Shown: positions 1 to 9,116, counted from the stretch's first letter. The stretch is 64,000 nucleotides of DNA from Arthrobacter sp. PM3 (GCF_003352915.1 NZ_CP022314.1:3886215-3950214), one strand, 5' to 3'. Translations and numbers: made by a program. Notes: generated by a model from the letters alone, not told the origin.

Positions 1-754
1 GGATGTGCGGGTCCTGGACGTCGTAGCCGTGCAGGCCGTCGAGGAGTTCGCTTTGGAGTTCCTCGCCGAGCACGGCCGAACGCAGGCAGTCCAGGATCAG
101 GAGCATTCCCACGCCGCCGGCGTCCACCACGTGGGCGGTATGCAGGGCTGCGAGCTGGTCCTCGGTGCGGACGACGGCGGCCAAGGCGGCTTCGACGGCG
201 GCGTCCAAGGCCAGGCCGAGGGTGTGGTTGCTGTCGTCGCCGCCGTGTTCGGCGTCCACGGCGGCTGCGGCCCGGGCGGCGGCTTCCATGACCGAGAGCA
301 TGGTGCCCGGTACGGGTTCGCTGAGCGCGGACCAGGCCCGGAGCTGGGCACGGTCCAGGGCGGTGGCCAGCAGCGGGGAGCTGAGCCGGGCATGGCCGGC
401 CAGCGGCTCGGCGGCGGCGCAGAGGAACACGGCAAAGAGCGTGCCGGAGTTGCCGCGGGCCTGTTCCATAGCGGCCTGCCCGGCCCTCGAGAGGACGGCG
501 CCGACGTCGTTGTGCGCGGGGTCGGGCGGCCCGACCACGTGCACCGCCGGGTCGGCGCTGAGGAGCTCGGCGGTGATCTGGGGCATGGCCGCCGTGTCCG
601 GCACCGTTTCGCGCAGCGCGTGGGCCGCCGCACGGACAGTCAGGTAGAGGTTGGTGCCGGTATCGCCGTCGGCCACGGGAAAGATGTTGATGGCGTTCAG
701 GCGGTCGCTGTGGTTCCCGAGCGTTGTTTCCGCCTTGCTCAACCACCGCTTCAT
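1..754 (-). CDS. DAK2-domain protein (YloV/FakA-like), 3' end outside window
   Basis: Reading the minus strand from an ATG at 754 gives an open frame running off the window start. The N-terminus carries the DAK2 signature INIFPVADGDTGTN, followed about 70 residues later by QARGNSGTLFA, the two phosphate/nucleotide-binding segments of the dihydroxyacetone-kinase L domain. In this family the DAK2 domain pairs with a fatty-acid-binding domain (FakA-like); that part would lie outside the window. It begins 23 bases after the thiL stop, so the two are probably cotranscribed. The start is uncertain: the open frame extends slightly upstream into the end of thiL and no strong ribosome binding site is visible. 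The family call is firm; the substrate is not known. Confidence 0.85.
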   Translation of the reverse strand, partial: MKRWLSKAETTLGNHSDRLNAINIFPVADGDTGTNLYLTVRAAAHALRETVPDTAAMPQITAELLSADPAVHVVGPPDPAHNDVGAVLSRAGQAAMEQARGNSGTLFAVFLCAAAEPLAGHARLSSPLLATALDRAQLRAWSALSEPVPGTMLSVMEAAARAAAAVDAEHGGDDSNHTLGLALDAAVEAALAAVVRTEDQLAALHTAHVVDAGGVGMLLILDCLRSAVLGEELQSELLDGLHGYDVQDPHI

Positions 755-776
755 CGCTTGCGCGTTCGCGGCAATT

Positions 777-1847
777 TTAGTCTGCAAAGTGATCCCATCC
801 CACAGTGTCAGCGGGCCGGCCCGCGATCTTCACGCCCGTGCTGTCCGTTGGTGCAGGGGCCTCTACCGAGCCTATCGCAGTGAACCCGGGAGGCAGCTGA
901 ACGTCCTGCGGAAATGTGGCCAGCAGCCCGTGGTCCTCGCCGCCGCCGAGCACCCAAAGCATCGGGTCCGTTCCCAGCAGGTCCGACGCCGGCAGGAGCG
1001 GGCCGGTGAGTTCCCTCAGGGCGGCGGGGTTCAGGTTGAGGACGGCGTGGCTGGCCGCGGCGAGGCGGTTGCCGTCCCGGACCAGGCCGTCCGAGATATC
1101 CATCATGGCGGAGGCTCCGGCGTCCCGTGCGGCGGGGCCTGCCGCGAGCGGCGGCCGCGGCCGGCACTGGGTGTCCATGAGGTCCCGCTGCCCCGCGCTG
1201 AGGTCACGGAAGCCGGTGTCCGACTCCAGCAGCGCCAGCCCGGCGGCGGCGCGGCCCACCGTGCCGGCCAGGGCCACGGTGTCCCCCGGCCGGGCGCCGG
1301 AGCGGAGGACAGGCTCCTTGCCGTCCAGGGTGCCCAGGATCGCGACGCTGACCGCGAGCTCACGGCCGCGGCCGAGGTCGCCGCCGGCCACCGCGCAGCC
1401 CGTGGCGCCCAGGTCCCGGATGCCGGCCGTGATGCCGTCCGCGAAGTCCTCCACCCACGCCACCGGGGTCTCCGGCGGCATGGTCAGGCTGACCACCAGG
1501 GAGGTGGAACGGGCGCCCATGGCGTTGATGTCGCTGAGGTTCTGCGCGGCGGCCTTCCAGCCGACGTCGTACCCGGTGGTCCGGTAGCCGTTGTTCCACT
1601 GGTGCCGGAAGTCCTGGTCCGCCACCTGGGTATCGATGCTCAGCACGGTCCGCCCGTCCGGGGACGCGACGATGGCGGCGTCGTCGCCCGGCCCCAGGAT
1701 CAGAGATTCCGCGGCGGCCGGGCCCGCGTCAAGCCGCGGGAAGATGCGCTCCAGCAGCTGGGACTCGGAGAGCCCTGCCACGGTCAGCTCAATGTCCGCC
1801 GGGAGGGCGTCGGAAACGGGGACTTCGGGCGCGGGAGTTTCAGGCAC
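777..1847 (-). CDS. thiL: thiamine-monophosphate kinase ThiL
   Basis: The 356-residue protein matches ThiL, which phosphorylates thiamine monophosphate to thiamine pyrophosphate in the cytoplasm. Visible hallmarks are the N-terminal SESQLLERIFPRL helix, the ILGPGDDAAIV metal/ATP motif near residue 50, the SIDTQVADQDF strand, the DINAMGA segment near residue 105 and the DISDGL motif in the second half. Length fits the family (about 320-350 residues) with a short extra N-terminal tail; the start used is a GTG with only a weak upstream purine stretch, so translation may begin slightly later. In related actinobacteria thiL lies close to ddl and DUF3515; here that neighbourhood is split by the 50-kb glycan locus. 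Confidence 0.93.
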   Translation of the reverse strand: MPETPAPEVPVSDALPADIELTVAGLSESQLLERIFPRLDAGPAAAESLILGPGDDAAIVASPDGRTVLSIDTQVADQDFRHQWNNGYRTTGYDVGWKAAAQNLSDINAMGARSTSLVVSLTMPPETPVAWVEDFADGITAGIRDLGATGCAVAGGDLGRGRELAVSVAILGTLDGKEPVLRSGARPGDTVALAGTVGRAAAGLALLESDTGFRDLSAGQRDLMDTQCRPRPPLAAGPAARDAGASAMMDISDGLVRDGNRLAAASHAVLNLNPAALRELTGPLLPASDLLGTDPMLWVLGGGEDHGLLATFPQDVQLPPGFTAIGSVEAPAPTDSTGVKIAGRPADTVGWDHFAD

Positions 1848-2224
1848 AGCCCTACGCTACCGCCAGACCCAACAGACTGACGGAACCAGGCCCGTCAACG
1901 CTCGTGCCTGAGAAGCCCAGCTACCGTGTCTCCAACGCCGTTAGTGACGGCCGCAGCGTCGTCAACGGTAATCGCGAAGTTGCCGGTTACGTAATGGCCG
2001 CCTGCAAAACGACGTCTTCACCAATGACAAGTCGGCAACTATCGCCTCGAAAGTCCCCGTGAGCCGAGGGGCCCATAGACTTCGGGGAAGCAACTGTTCT
2101 ATTACAAATAAACTAGTCATAAGGACCAATTTCAGAAATTCCAGTCGTTAAGCCAGTCCACTTTCAGGCAAAGGAGAGCCAAAAGAAACCGCTACTCATT
2201 GCGAAGAACTGCAGAACGGAAATC
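1848..2224. other. intergenic region, no gene seen
   Basis: This 377-base stretch separates thiL from the left end of the glycan locus. The half nearest the locus is AT-rich compared with thiL, and I find no convincing open frame, tRNA or hairpin terminator. It must hold the thiL promoter on the minus strand and is the left junction of the inserted locus. Confidence 0.5.
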
Positions 2225-4018
2225 TTATCTATTAAACTCCACCAAAAGTTCACGGAATACATTTGCATCGACCGAGAAATCCGAACCAATGTCCAGATCG
2301 GAACCGACGGCAGTTCCCTGCAGGGCCCAGTATTCGCCATTCTTGTGACAAACAAGGTCATAAAAGTAATCATGCAACATGAACTCAGTGGCTAACACGA
2401 AAACCTTCACGCAGGAAGGACTGAAAGCAAGGCTAGAAAACGCAGCACCCATATTGCCAATGACATGGCTTGCCGAAGCAAACAACGCAATCTGCTCCTC
2501 AAGTGACAACTCTTCAGGTGCGATTACTTCATAGCCCGCACGCAGAACGTCCGGTAAAATGTCTTCCTCGTTAACGAGATTTCTTCGAGGATATTTGTTT
2601 CGAGTCAGATAAATCCTGCGAGTTCCAGAGAACTTAGATCTAACCTCGGGCGAACATCTAGAAACCAGCCCTTCGAGTATAGAGATCGCGTGAGGAGACT
2701 TAGTAAACGGAGGTATCGTCATGGGCGTTGCATAAACGGCATGCTCCACGAAAATCGGACGCCAGTCTGCGAATTCGACCTGATCGGCATTAATTCCGAA
2801 TAGCCCAAGGCCTTCTGTGTGCAGATCTCGAATGCGCGGCTGGGCGGCGCCATTTAGCACGAATTTTAGAGACGCCAACGGAAACCGTTCCCCCAAATTT
2901 GCTACACGCGGGAGGGTGTCAACTAGCCAGTGACCAAAGTTTGAGTCCCAGGTCTGCTTTACAATTGCATACGTATCGCCGACAAGCGTCTGCTGTGCCG
3001 ATATCGAACGCTCAGACACGTATATTTCGCTAACACCCACGCGAAAAAGCGAACCCCGTCGAGACAAATGACGAGCGTTAATAAACGACTCCTCAATGAC
3101 ATGACCGTCGCTCGTTATGACTATCCCTCCGTCCAACACGGTAACGCCGCTGATTACGCCAACCTGGCCTTCCGGGGCGGGGCGGGCTCCAAGTGTTCGG
3201 ATCAAATCCCGTGTACGCTGGTCCATGACTGTCGACCCGAAAATCCTTGGAGTCACCCGACTGTATGTACTCGGTTCATCAACCGTCCACGTTTCCTCGG
3301 CTAGCGCGCTCAAGGGCCTTGCCGTGAATTTATGTTGTTCGAATATTCGTTTGCGGATTACGACACCACACTCAATGTATTCGATTGCCGCAATATTTCG
3401 GGCACAGTAGCCCAGGAAGTCGTCTCGTTTTGCCAGCAATGATGAGCTGTCAAAATCAGAGTCCACGATTTTGTAAAGCAAGGCGTGCAATACATTTTCG
3501 TCATCCGCCGAACTCTTCCCACTACGGCCTCGGTGCTCGAAAACCAGGACACCCCCCGGCTCCGCAACCGGAAAAAGGTAGGTAAACAGCTCTAGCTGTT
3601 GGCAGTGGCTTAAGCGACCATCACTAATGATGAGGTGGGGTGATCGCTGAAGTGCCATGTCCGCCCAGAATTCCGCCCCAAATCGCTGGGACACATCTGT
3701 GTTTTCCGGAACATCGCAATGGATGGAGTCAGCGTTTTTCGAGTAGATTCCGTGTACGTCCGCATTCGGAAAGAACTCCTCCCAAACTCGTAACTCCTGG
3801 TGCGGCTCGGCACATATATCGAGTACTTCAATCCGCTCGCCGAAGTGCAGGGCCAAGGCGTGGTGTTCGATGGCTTCCATCAACCGAGCACTGCGTCGCA
3901 CCCTCGCGGACCCCATTCTTTCGGCGACAGCAGTGAGCCGCTCCGTACATGCCGAGGGTACATCCCTCGGAGAAACGGAGCCTTCCGTCAGGCCTAATTT
4001 GAGATTTGGCAGTCTCAT
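2225..4018 (-). CDS. two-domain protein: methyltransferase-like N-terminus plus GT61 glycosyltransferase
   Basis: The C-terminal half (about residues 330-597) is a family 61 glycosyltransferase (DUF563). It has the NFGHWLVDTLPRV segment, the IYLTRNKYPRRNLVNE segment and a closing VIGNMGAAFSSLAF, where GT61 enzymes normally have the acceptor-binding G-x-H/N-G. The N-terminal part (about 60-210) resembles class I SAM-dependent methyltransferases of the macrocin/tetracenomycin O-methyltransferase type (LRVWEEFFPNADVHGIY), but where these have a glycine-rich loop it reads LDICAEPHQ, so SAM binding may be lost. No signal peptide; probably cytoplasmic, adding a sugar to a lipid-linked wall glycan. 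Base composition is clearly less GC-rich than the housekeeping genes, consistent with transfer. The start has no strong ribosome binding site. Confidence 0.75.
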   Translation of the reverse strand: MRLPNLKLGLTEGSVSPRDVPSACTERLTAVAERMGSARVRRSARLMEAIEHHALALHFGERIEVLDICAEPHQELRVWEEFFPNADVHGIYSKNADSIHCDVPENTDVSQRFGAEFWADMALQRSPHLIISDGRLSHCQQLELFTYLFPVAEPGGVLVFEHRGRSGKSSADDENVLHALLYKIVDSDFDSSSLLAKRDDFLGYCARNIAAIEYIECGVVIRKRIFEQHKFTARPLSALAEETWTVDEPSTYSRVTPRIFGSTVMDQRTRDLIRTLGARPAPEGQVGVISGVTVLDGGIVITSDGHVIEESFINARHLSRRGSLFRVGVSEIYVSERSISAQQTLVGDTYAIVKQTWDSNFGHWLVDTLPRVANLGERFPLASLKFVLNGAAQPRIRDLHTEGLGLFGINADQVEFADWRPIFVEHAVYATPMTIPPFTKSPHAISILEGLVSRCSPEVRSKFSGTRRIYLTRNKYPRRNLVNEEDILPDVLRAGYEVIAPEELSLEEQIALFASASHVIGNMGAAFSSLAFSPSCVKVFVLATEFMLHDYFYDLVCHKNGEYWALQGTAVGSDLDIGSDFSVDANVFRELLVEFNR

Positions 4019-4480
4019 TGTCTATTCTCAGATCCTATAGCTTATTGCAGTTGGCAGCACTGCCCTAGGTTCAGTTATTTGATTTTGACACTCGTGCGCC
4101 GCCTTTGATTTTTTTATATGCGGGCACTTTAGGAGCTCTTCCGTATGCTCGCGATCGTCCGTTCAGCGAGCATCTCTGTTTTCTGCACTAGGGGGTCTGC
4201 ATCGTCACCCGATGCATCGGCATCTGTCTATTCGACGAATCGAAGCCCAACGGGTATTGGCCCTATTTGACGCCTGTCAACGTCGCAGGCCATCATTGGT
4301 CCTTTCCGAGTTGAGTGCGGTCGCCGGCGATTGATTCATGGCGAATCGTCGAAATTACCTCGGAGGCAAGAACGAACCGTGGAATCGGAATATCCTGCGT
4401 TCACGCTAACTCTTGCCGGCTCCGGGCGTCCACCACCCCATCGAATTGGCATAGGGCGACCCGTCCGCCTAGCTGCCAGG
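4019..4480. other. intergenic region, no gene seen
   Basis: About 460 bases between two minus-strand glycosyltransferase genes. The side near 4100 is AT-rich (a run of T followed by TATAT), which could contain the promoter for the GT61 gene. Short open frames here have no recognisable protein character. I see nothing else. Confidence 0.45.
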
Positions 4481-6604
4481 TCAGACGCCAACGGCCGGTC
4501 CTCTCGACTCGGCAGGACAGCGCGTCGGTCGGTGTCCTAGGATGTCGTGCAGTACGCGTCGGGCGCCCTGCACGTCGCCACGGGCACTGGAGAGGTCAGC
4601 GGGGAACCGCGACAGCGGGCTGTCGGGCTCCGCGATTGCCCAAATCTTCGGTCGGGCCCCCCGATAGTCGCTCAGTTTTGAAGGCAGATATGGATTTCGT
4701 ATGTGATGCTCCGCCGTAGCCGCATCGTTCACAATCAGGACGTCGAATGTGTCCAATGTGGCAAGGAAGTCCAGGAAGGAGACGCGGGGCCCTGTGCGCA
4801 GAACGTGGCTGAGGTCCCCTCCGCTCGATTCGTCGAGGTCCTTCGGTGCCTTGCTGGTGAAAACTGAAAGACACAAATTCTCCTGCTGAGCACGGTCCAG
4901 GGAGCGTAAGGCCTGCAACACCTCCTGGAGGCCCCGGGTGGAGTAGAAATCACCGAAATACCCGATATTGATTTTCCCTGCTGGGGGGGCGTCCGCGTTG
5001 CCCATAGCGTAGAACTCTCTAGGCAAAGTGGGATGAACCGCAATCACTGCCTTTGACCGCACGAGGTCATGGATCTCTGGCGGGGCATAGTCAGTCATAG
5101 TCTCAAGCTGGTGATCATTGGTGAATACCAGGCGATCCGCCATCAGATACGGCAGTAGCTCCGCCCACTTGAAAAGATCCGGGTCCTCGAGCAGAAGCTC
5201 AAAGCCTTCTCTGTCGGCGAGATCGCGAAACGATTCGAATAACTTTGTTCCAGCCAAATCGCCACTCCGAAAGGTACCCATGGTCGTCAGGCGGACTGGG
5301 TCAGAAAATTCGGCCGTCCAGACAATCGTAGGATCGGCTGCTTTGATCCTCGCAGCCAAGAAATGTGAGGCTGGCCACATACTCCGGCTGTACATGCGCT
5401 CATAGCTGCGACCGGCACGGCTCAAGTTCTCATACACTCGCATTCCGTGATCGACGAAGCTTTTCACACCCTTTGGGTGGCCGAATGTGGTCGGGGCTGA
5501 AAGCTGATGGTGCTGCGCGATGTAGGGTGCGGCCAGCAGCAAGTTTTCGTCTCGCGACTCTCTGGCCTTTCCCATTTGATTGCTGATGACGTCGACAGGG
5601 CGTCCCGCTTCACGAATTCGCTTAGACACAATCGTCGCTCCGGTATCCGTGTACGGAGCAAAATTGTACGCGATCACTAGATCGTGAGGGACGCCGACCG
5701 TAACCCTCCACGGGAACCGTCGGATCTTCCGGGCCGTAATCTCATCCATCACCGACCGGCGTTCTTCCGGGTGGGATTCGAGGAAGCGACGGATAAATGA
5801 AGCCTGCGAATTCATGAAACCCAGGACCACCGACTCGTTGGCAGCACTAACGGACGAGTCCAGGGCCCGCGACAGTAGCTCGATGACGTCACAGCGCTGG
5901 CGGACCATGAAATCGCGACTCGGTTCGCGGCGCGATACGGACCCGGGCACCTTCCTGCGGTAGTACACCGCGCCCGAGACACCCGGCCAGAGGGAGAGGC
6001 TGAAGTCATGCCTCAAGACGAGTGACCCATAAAAGGCAACGTCTTCTCCGCTTTCTAACGCCTCCGAGAGAGGAGACTCTGTCACCCATTCCAACGGGAG
6101 CACTTTACCGACCATGTAGGTTAGCAACCGCGGGACGTCTGCAGGTGTGCACCGGGGATCTTGCTGCGACAAAAAGTCCTGAGCGATTGGCCCGTCTGCG
6201 TGGACGGTACCGTCCGCGTCCAAGTCCACCAGGAGGGCCGCGGGTACCACACCCGGGGCGATCTCTCTGTAGAGAAGTTCCAAGTAGTCGGGTGAGAGCA
6301 CATCGTCGACGTCCACCCACGTAATGTGAGTGGCTTCGATGCCAACAAGCCCGTGGTTCCTGGCAGCGGCGGCACCCTGCCTGTCGGAGTGAAGGATGCG
6401 AAAGTCCAGTCCAGGACTCTCCTCAAGTAGCGACACGAGCAGACCGCGCGCACCGTCATCCGCGCCATTGAAAACGAACGTCACGCGGAAATTGAATCGG
6501 TCAAGCGTCTGGGCATTCAAAGACTTGAAGCACGATGCGACCCACGCCCTGCCTTGGAAGACAGGAACGATAACTTCAAGGACCGGCACCACATTGTCTT
6601 TCAT
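4481..6604 (-). CDS. bifunctional glycosyltransferase, GT2 N-terminus and GT4-like C-terminus
   Basis: Residues 1 to about 230 form a GT-A family 2 domain: LEVIVPVFQGRAWVASCFKSL, the GAAAARNHGL motif and the acidic metal-binding motif WVDVDDVLSPDYLELL. Residues from about 310 to 690 look like a GT-B (GT4-like) module: an N-terminal segment DLVIAYNFAPYTDTGATIVSKR, then INIGYFGDFYSTRGLQEVLQAL and LDTFDVLIVNDA. Such fusions are common in capsule and wall-polymer loci. The ATG overlaps the stop of the upstream coiled-coil gene by four bases (ATGA), so they are translationally coupled. The last about 20 residues are Arg/Pro-rich and may be tail divergence. Sugar specificity cannot be read. Confidence 0.82.
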   Translation of the reverse strand: MKDNVVPVLEVIVPVFQGRAWVASCFKSLNAQTLDRFNFRVTFVFNGADDGARGLLVSLLEESPGLDFRILHSDRQGAAAARNHGLVGIEATHITWVDVDDVLSPDYLELLYREIAPGVVPAALLVDLDADGTVHADGPIAQDFLSQQDPRCTPADVPRLLTYMVGKVLPLEWVTESPLSEALESGEDVAFYGSLVLRHDFSLSLWPGVSGAVYYRRKVPGSVSRREPSRDFMVRQRCDVIELLSRALDSSVSAANESVVLGFMNSQASFIRRFLESHPEERRSVMDEITARKIRRFPWRVTVGVPHDLVIAYNFAPYTDTGATIVSKRIREAGRPVDVISNQMGKARESRDENLLLAAPYIAQHHQLSAPTTFGHPKGVKSFVDHGMRVYENLSRAGRSYERMYSRSMWPASHFLAARIKAADPTIVWTAEFSDPVRLTTMGTFRSGDLAGTKLFESFRDLADREGFELLLEDPDLFKWAELLPYLMADRLVFTNDHQLETMTDYAPPEIHDLVRSKAVIAVHPTLPREFYAMGNADAPPAGKINIGYFGDFYSTRGLQEVLQALRSLDRAQQENLCLSVFTSKAPKDLDESSGGDLSHVLRTGPRVSFLDFLATLDTFDVLIVNDAATAEHHIRNPYLPSKLSDYRGARPKIWAIAEPDSPLSRFPADLSSARGDVQGARRVLHDILGHRPTRCPAESRGPAVGV

Positions 6605-7152
6605 TCGTCGACGGCCGTTCCGCGAGCTTTCAGTACTTCAAACTCCATACGCCGTTGCGACCGCGCGACATTAAAGGCAGATCGTTCGAGGGCCTGAGCT
6701 TGTTGGTCAAGCCGCTGGCTCAGGTCCAGTGACTGGAGCGTGGCATCCAACTTTGTGACGTTTCGGCTAGTGGTCTTGAGGCTGCGTGTAAGTCGGCCAT
6801 CTAGGTCGCTCAGGGCAGAGCTGTGATCTCGAACGGTTTTCTGCACATTTTCAACCGTTTCCATCGCCGCCGACGATACCCCCCGTAGGTCCTTGAGTTG
6901 TACGGAGAGATCCTTGACGGTCGCCGATAACTCGCGCCGGGATGCGTTGATTCCTAGTATGACGCAGCGCGCCGCGGCGGTCCCTGCCATCCCGAAAAGT
7001 AGAGCCGAAACGCTCATCGTACCGAGGCTCCACCGCCAAGAGCTCCCGAAAAGCAGGGCCGCCATCGAAGCCAAGGCCACCACCCCTCCAAGCAAGGCCA
7101 ACACTCCAAATATCCTCGACAGCAGCCGCTGCTGAGACCACCACTTCGTCAT
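6601..7152 (-). CDS. two-TM membrane protein with cytoplasmic coiled coil
   Basis: Two hydrophobic segments near the N-terminus (LLSRIFGVLALLGGVVALASM and LGTMSVSALLFGMAGTAAA) are followed by a long helical region rich in heptads (ELSATVKDLSVQLKDLRG, then TRSLKTTSRNVTKLDATL). I recognise no enzymatic motif. A possible role is to scaffold or anchor the adjacent glycosyltransferase at the membrane, inferred from the ATGA overlap with it. The gene at 31058-31693 has the same plan, again beside a glycosyltransferase. Two adjacent ATGs exist (7155 and 7152); the GGGGAG at 7158-7163 is better spaced for 7152, chosen here. Confidence 0.7.
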   Translation of the reverse strand: MTKWWSQQRLLSRIFGVLALLGGVVALASMAALLFGSSWRWSLGTMSVSALLFGMAGTAAARCVILGINASRRELSATVKDLSVQLKDLRGVSSAAMETVENVQKTVRDHSSALSDLDGRLTRSLKTTSRNVTKLDATLQSLDLSQRLDQQAQALERSAFNVARSQRRMEFEVLKARGTAVDE

Positions 7153-7657
7153 CATGCTCCCCAAATTTATTGTGAATCACACCTGTGCACGCTGGCATGG
7201 GCGGTTGCGGTCAGCCTTTATTGTATAGCGATATCTCGATTCGACCTCGCGAACCTGAACTGCGCGCGTAAGCCCTTGCGAGTCTGAATTCTGAGCCACG
7301 GGCGCATTCACGAGCTCGTTACGCTCCCTGTCGCGCTAAGCGAAGATCGCGACCAAATTGTGTCCGGAAGAAGCGGACAGACTGCAGTGAATCGGGTGCG
7401 CCGGCGCCAGCAGTCCCCCATCGCGGTCCAACCATTCTCGTCGTCGTCGAGGCGCTTCGGAAGGGGCCCGGCCCCGAGCAGGCCGTCATGGCGGATGACT
7501 CCTGTAGACCTTACCTTCGCCTTCACCTATCCAGAACCCGCCTCCTCGGGCCACCGGCAACTTGCCGACGGCGTCCACTGAGAAAGTTGATTATCGCGAC
7601 GCCCGAGCTCGGACTTCTGTCTGGGACGCGGTAGCGGCTTTTTAGGCCGGCCCCGTC
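7153..7657. other. gene-poor stretch
   Basis: About 500 bases with no credible gene on either strand. It probably carries the promoter of the coiled-coil/GT2-GT4 pair (an AT-rich patch with TATTGTATAGCG lies near 7220). Its right end runs into the first copy of the 31-base repeat described separately. Confidence 0.4.
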
Positions 7658-7688
7658 GGCAGATGCCTTCGCCGCTCCCCGTTGAGAG
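7658..7688 (+). repeat. 31-base dispersed repeat, copy A
   Basis: This segment matches 11688-11718 at 28 of 31 positions in the same orientation. In copy B it encodes the last residues and stop codon of a decayed phage-like protein; in copy A it lies immediately upstream of, and overlaps, the small ORF at 7663. The two copies are relics of a duplicated module. Confidence 0.7.
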
Positions 7689-7914
7689 GGGCGGATCTTC
7701 CCGACTCAACGGCGCCCTGGCCGCCGTCAGCGAGGCGCTGAAGCCCTACGAGGTCTATCTGCCTTCGCGGGTATTCCTCGCCCTAAACGGGACCATCGTG
7801 ACGGCAGCGGCGCTCACCGCCCTCCTCACGCGGGTCCTCGCCGTCCCGGACGTCAACGAGTGGCTGCGCCGATACCAGATCCTTCGCTGGTTCACTCCGC
7901 TGGACGGAGACTAG
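7663..7914 (+). CDS. small single-TM protein, possibly phage-derived
   Basis: An 83-residue frame on the strand opposite the surrounding glycan genes. Residues 20-42 (ALAAVSEALKPYEVYLPSRV) and one hydrophobic span (IVTAAALTALLTRVLAV) recall short holin-like membrane proteins of actinophages, but this is a resemblance only. The first ATG lies inside the 31-base repeat; GAGAGG at 7684-7689 could instead serve a later start. It ends 10 bases before a strong bidirectional terminator, which supports it being a real transcription unit. Confidence 0.45.
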   Translation: MPSPLPVERGGSSRLNGALAAVSEALKPYEVYLPSRVFLALNGTIVTAAALTALLTRVLAVPDVNEWLRRYQILRWFTPLDGD

Positions 7915-7923
7915 GTGCGAAAA

Positions 7924-7953
7924 GCGCCCCACCCTTCACCGGGTGGGGCGCTC
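7924..7953. terminator. bidirectional intrinsic terminator
   Basis: A perfect 12-base-pair stem (7924-7935 with 7942-7953) with a six-base loop. On the minus strand it is followed by TTTT and lies 45 bases past the stop of the hydrolase gene ending at 7998; on the plus strand it follows the small ORF ending at 7914. It therefore serves both converging units. Confidence 0.85.
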
Positions 7954-7997
7954 TTTGCATTGGAGCCGACGGTGTTCGGTGCGTGCTGCCGGCGATA

Positions 7998-8852
7998 CTA
8001 GAGGGAGAGGGATGCCTCACGCGGGCTGGCGGGCTGCAAGTCACCGGAGGCGCATTCGTCGAGGATCTCGAGCAGGTATTCCTTCGGCGGCACAGTATGC
8101 CCGTCTGAGTCTTCACGCAGCCGAAAATGTGCGCCGGCTCTGCCCTCGGTCAATTCCCGGAAGGGCTCGTAGTGTCGGCGCATGTGGTGGGTGTCGCCGG
8201 TATTTTGCGCGTACAGGAACGTTGTATCCGGAGCAGCGTTGGCGTATCTAGCCAACAGCGACACCCTGCTCCCGTAGGTGGCCTCGACGTCTGCGTAGTC
8301 TCTGCACTCCGGGAAGACGTCTTCCGCGAACATGTCAGAGAACTGTTCGTAATAGCTACCGATGGAAGTCTGGGGAGAAAATGCAATGCCTATAGAGCCG
8401 GGCATGACGGCGGCCAGCGAGAGCGCAGCGAAACCGCCGCCAGAGAACCCGAAGAAGAGTACCCGGGTGGCGCCGCACTGCACGGCGGCTGTACGAATCA
8501 GCTGCGCGTACCGCTCCGGAATGTTGTCGGACGCATTGCCGACGTACCAAGCCAGTCGGAGTCGTTCCGACAGGGTAATCGTCGGGTCCGAGAGAAATAG
8601 AACGCTCTCTTTGCGTCCCGCCAGTGTCCCCATCCACTCAAAGCGTGGAGGCGTGTAAACGTCTCGATTCAGTGCCCCATGCAGGGCCACGATCAACGTG
8701 TCGGAGTCTCGTGGCTCCAGTAGAACGTCCAGGGTAAGCCGGTGTTCGTCTTCAGGTTTGACTATGTGGCGTTGCCGGCCGTCGACCCGGAGATCGGCCA
8801 CTGAAGTCCAGACCACGATCGGTGCCTTGTGTCTGTCATCCCAGCCGCTCAT
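7998..8852 (-). CDS. serine alpha/beta-hydrolase, paralogue 1 of 3
   Basis: A 284-residue cytoplasmic protein (no signal peptide). The nucleophile elbow is GFSGGG with Ser137; Asp220 lies in a QNTGD motif that continues into THHMRRHYEPF, and His252 lies in DGHTVPP, giving a plausible Ser-Asp-His triad. An AWYVGN segment near residue 101 is also conserved. The same spacing and motifs recur in the genes at 31913 and 36901. Likely roles are esterase or O-acyltransferase acting on glycan intermediates; this is inferred from location among glycosyltransferases. Resemblance to Asp2/CpsF-type proteins of accessory Sec and capsule loci is possible but not proven. The ribosome binding site is weak. 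Confidence 0.75.
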   Translation of the reverse strand: MSGWDDRHKAPIVVWTSVADLRVDGRQRHIVKPEDEHRLTLDVLLEPRDSDTLIVALHGALNRDVYTPPRFEWMGTLAGRKESVLFLSDPTITLSERLRLAWYVGNASDNIPERYAQLIRTAAVQCGATRVLFFGFSGGGFAALSLAAVMPGSIGIAFSPQTSIGSYYEQFSDMFAEDVFPECRDYADVEATYGSRVSLLARYANAAPDTTFLYAQNTGDTHHMRRHYEPFRELTEGRAGAHFRLREDSDGHTVPPKEYLLEILDECASGDLQPASPREASLSL

Positions 8853-8909
8853 GGGAAGTCACTCTACCAGCCTGGCATGGTGGCTCTCGCGCCCGGATAC
8901 CATGACGGC

Positions 8910-9047
8910 ATGCCACAGTTCGCCCTCGAAGGCGTCACCCACGAATATCTGATGCCAGATCCCGACCATTCGCCGGAGGTCTCCCGTTCGTGGGAGTACG
9001 GGAACTACCCGAAGGTCATGAAATCCCAGTACCCCGTACTGCCCTGA
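8910..9047 (+). CDS. 45-residue phage-like small protein (EYL family, copy 1)
   Basis: From the ATG at 8910 the product contains HEYLMPDPDHSPEV followed by SRSWEYGNYPKV. The same segment recurs, as YEYLRPDHGHPSEV and TRSWEYRDYPKV, at about 11356-11430, where it continues for another 90 residues. Copy 1 stops after KSQYPVLP, so it may be a shortened descendant or a functional small protein. The function is unknown. It is transcribed against the glycan genes and runs into the hairpin at 9065. Confidence 0.45.
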   Translation: MPQFALEGVTHEYLMPDPDHSPEVSRSWEYGNYPKVMKSQYPVLP

Positions 9048-9064
9048 ACGCCGTGAGAAACGAA

Positions 9065-9099
9065 GCGTGTGCCCCGACGCGAAAGGTTGGGGCACACGC
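9065..9099. terminator. hairpin between convergent genes
   Basis: A perfect 11-base-pair stem (9065-9075 with 9089-9099) with a 13-base loop. It lies 18 bases past the stop of the minus-strand glycosyltransferase gene ending at 9117; on that strand the stem is followed by a T-rich stretch (TTCGTTTC). Probably an intrinsic terminator for that gene and for the small plus-strand ORF ending at 9047. Confidence 0.7.
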
Positions 9100-9116
9100 A
9101 ACCATGGCGACACTGC

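Noticed and set aside
5..883. Long plus-strand open frame at the window start
   Set aside because: Mirror of the DAK2 gene on the minus strand; it has Gly/Val-rich low-complexity composition typical of shadow frames in high-GC DNA and no family motif.
2041..2160. Possible promoter or riboswitch upstream of thiL
   Set aside because: AT-rich, but no THI-box-like or other conserved structure could be drawn by eye, and thiL itself begins some 200 bases away.
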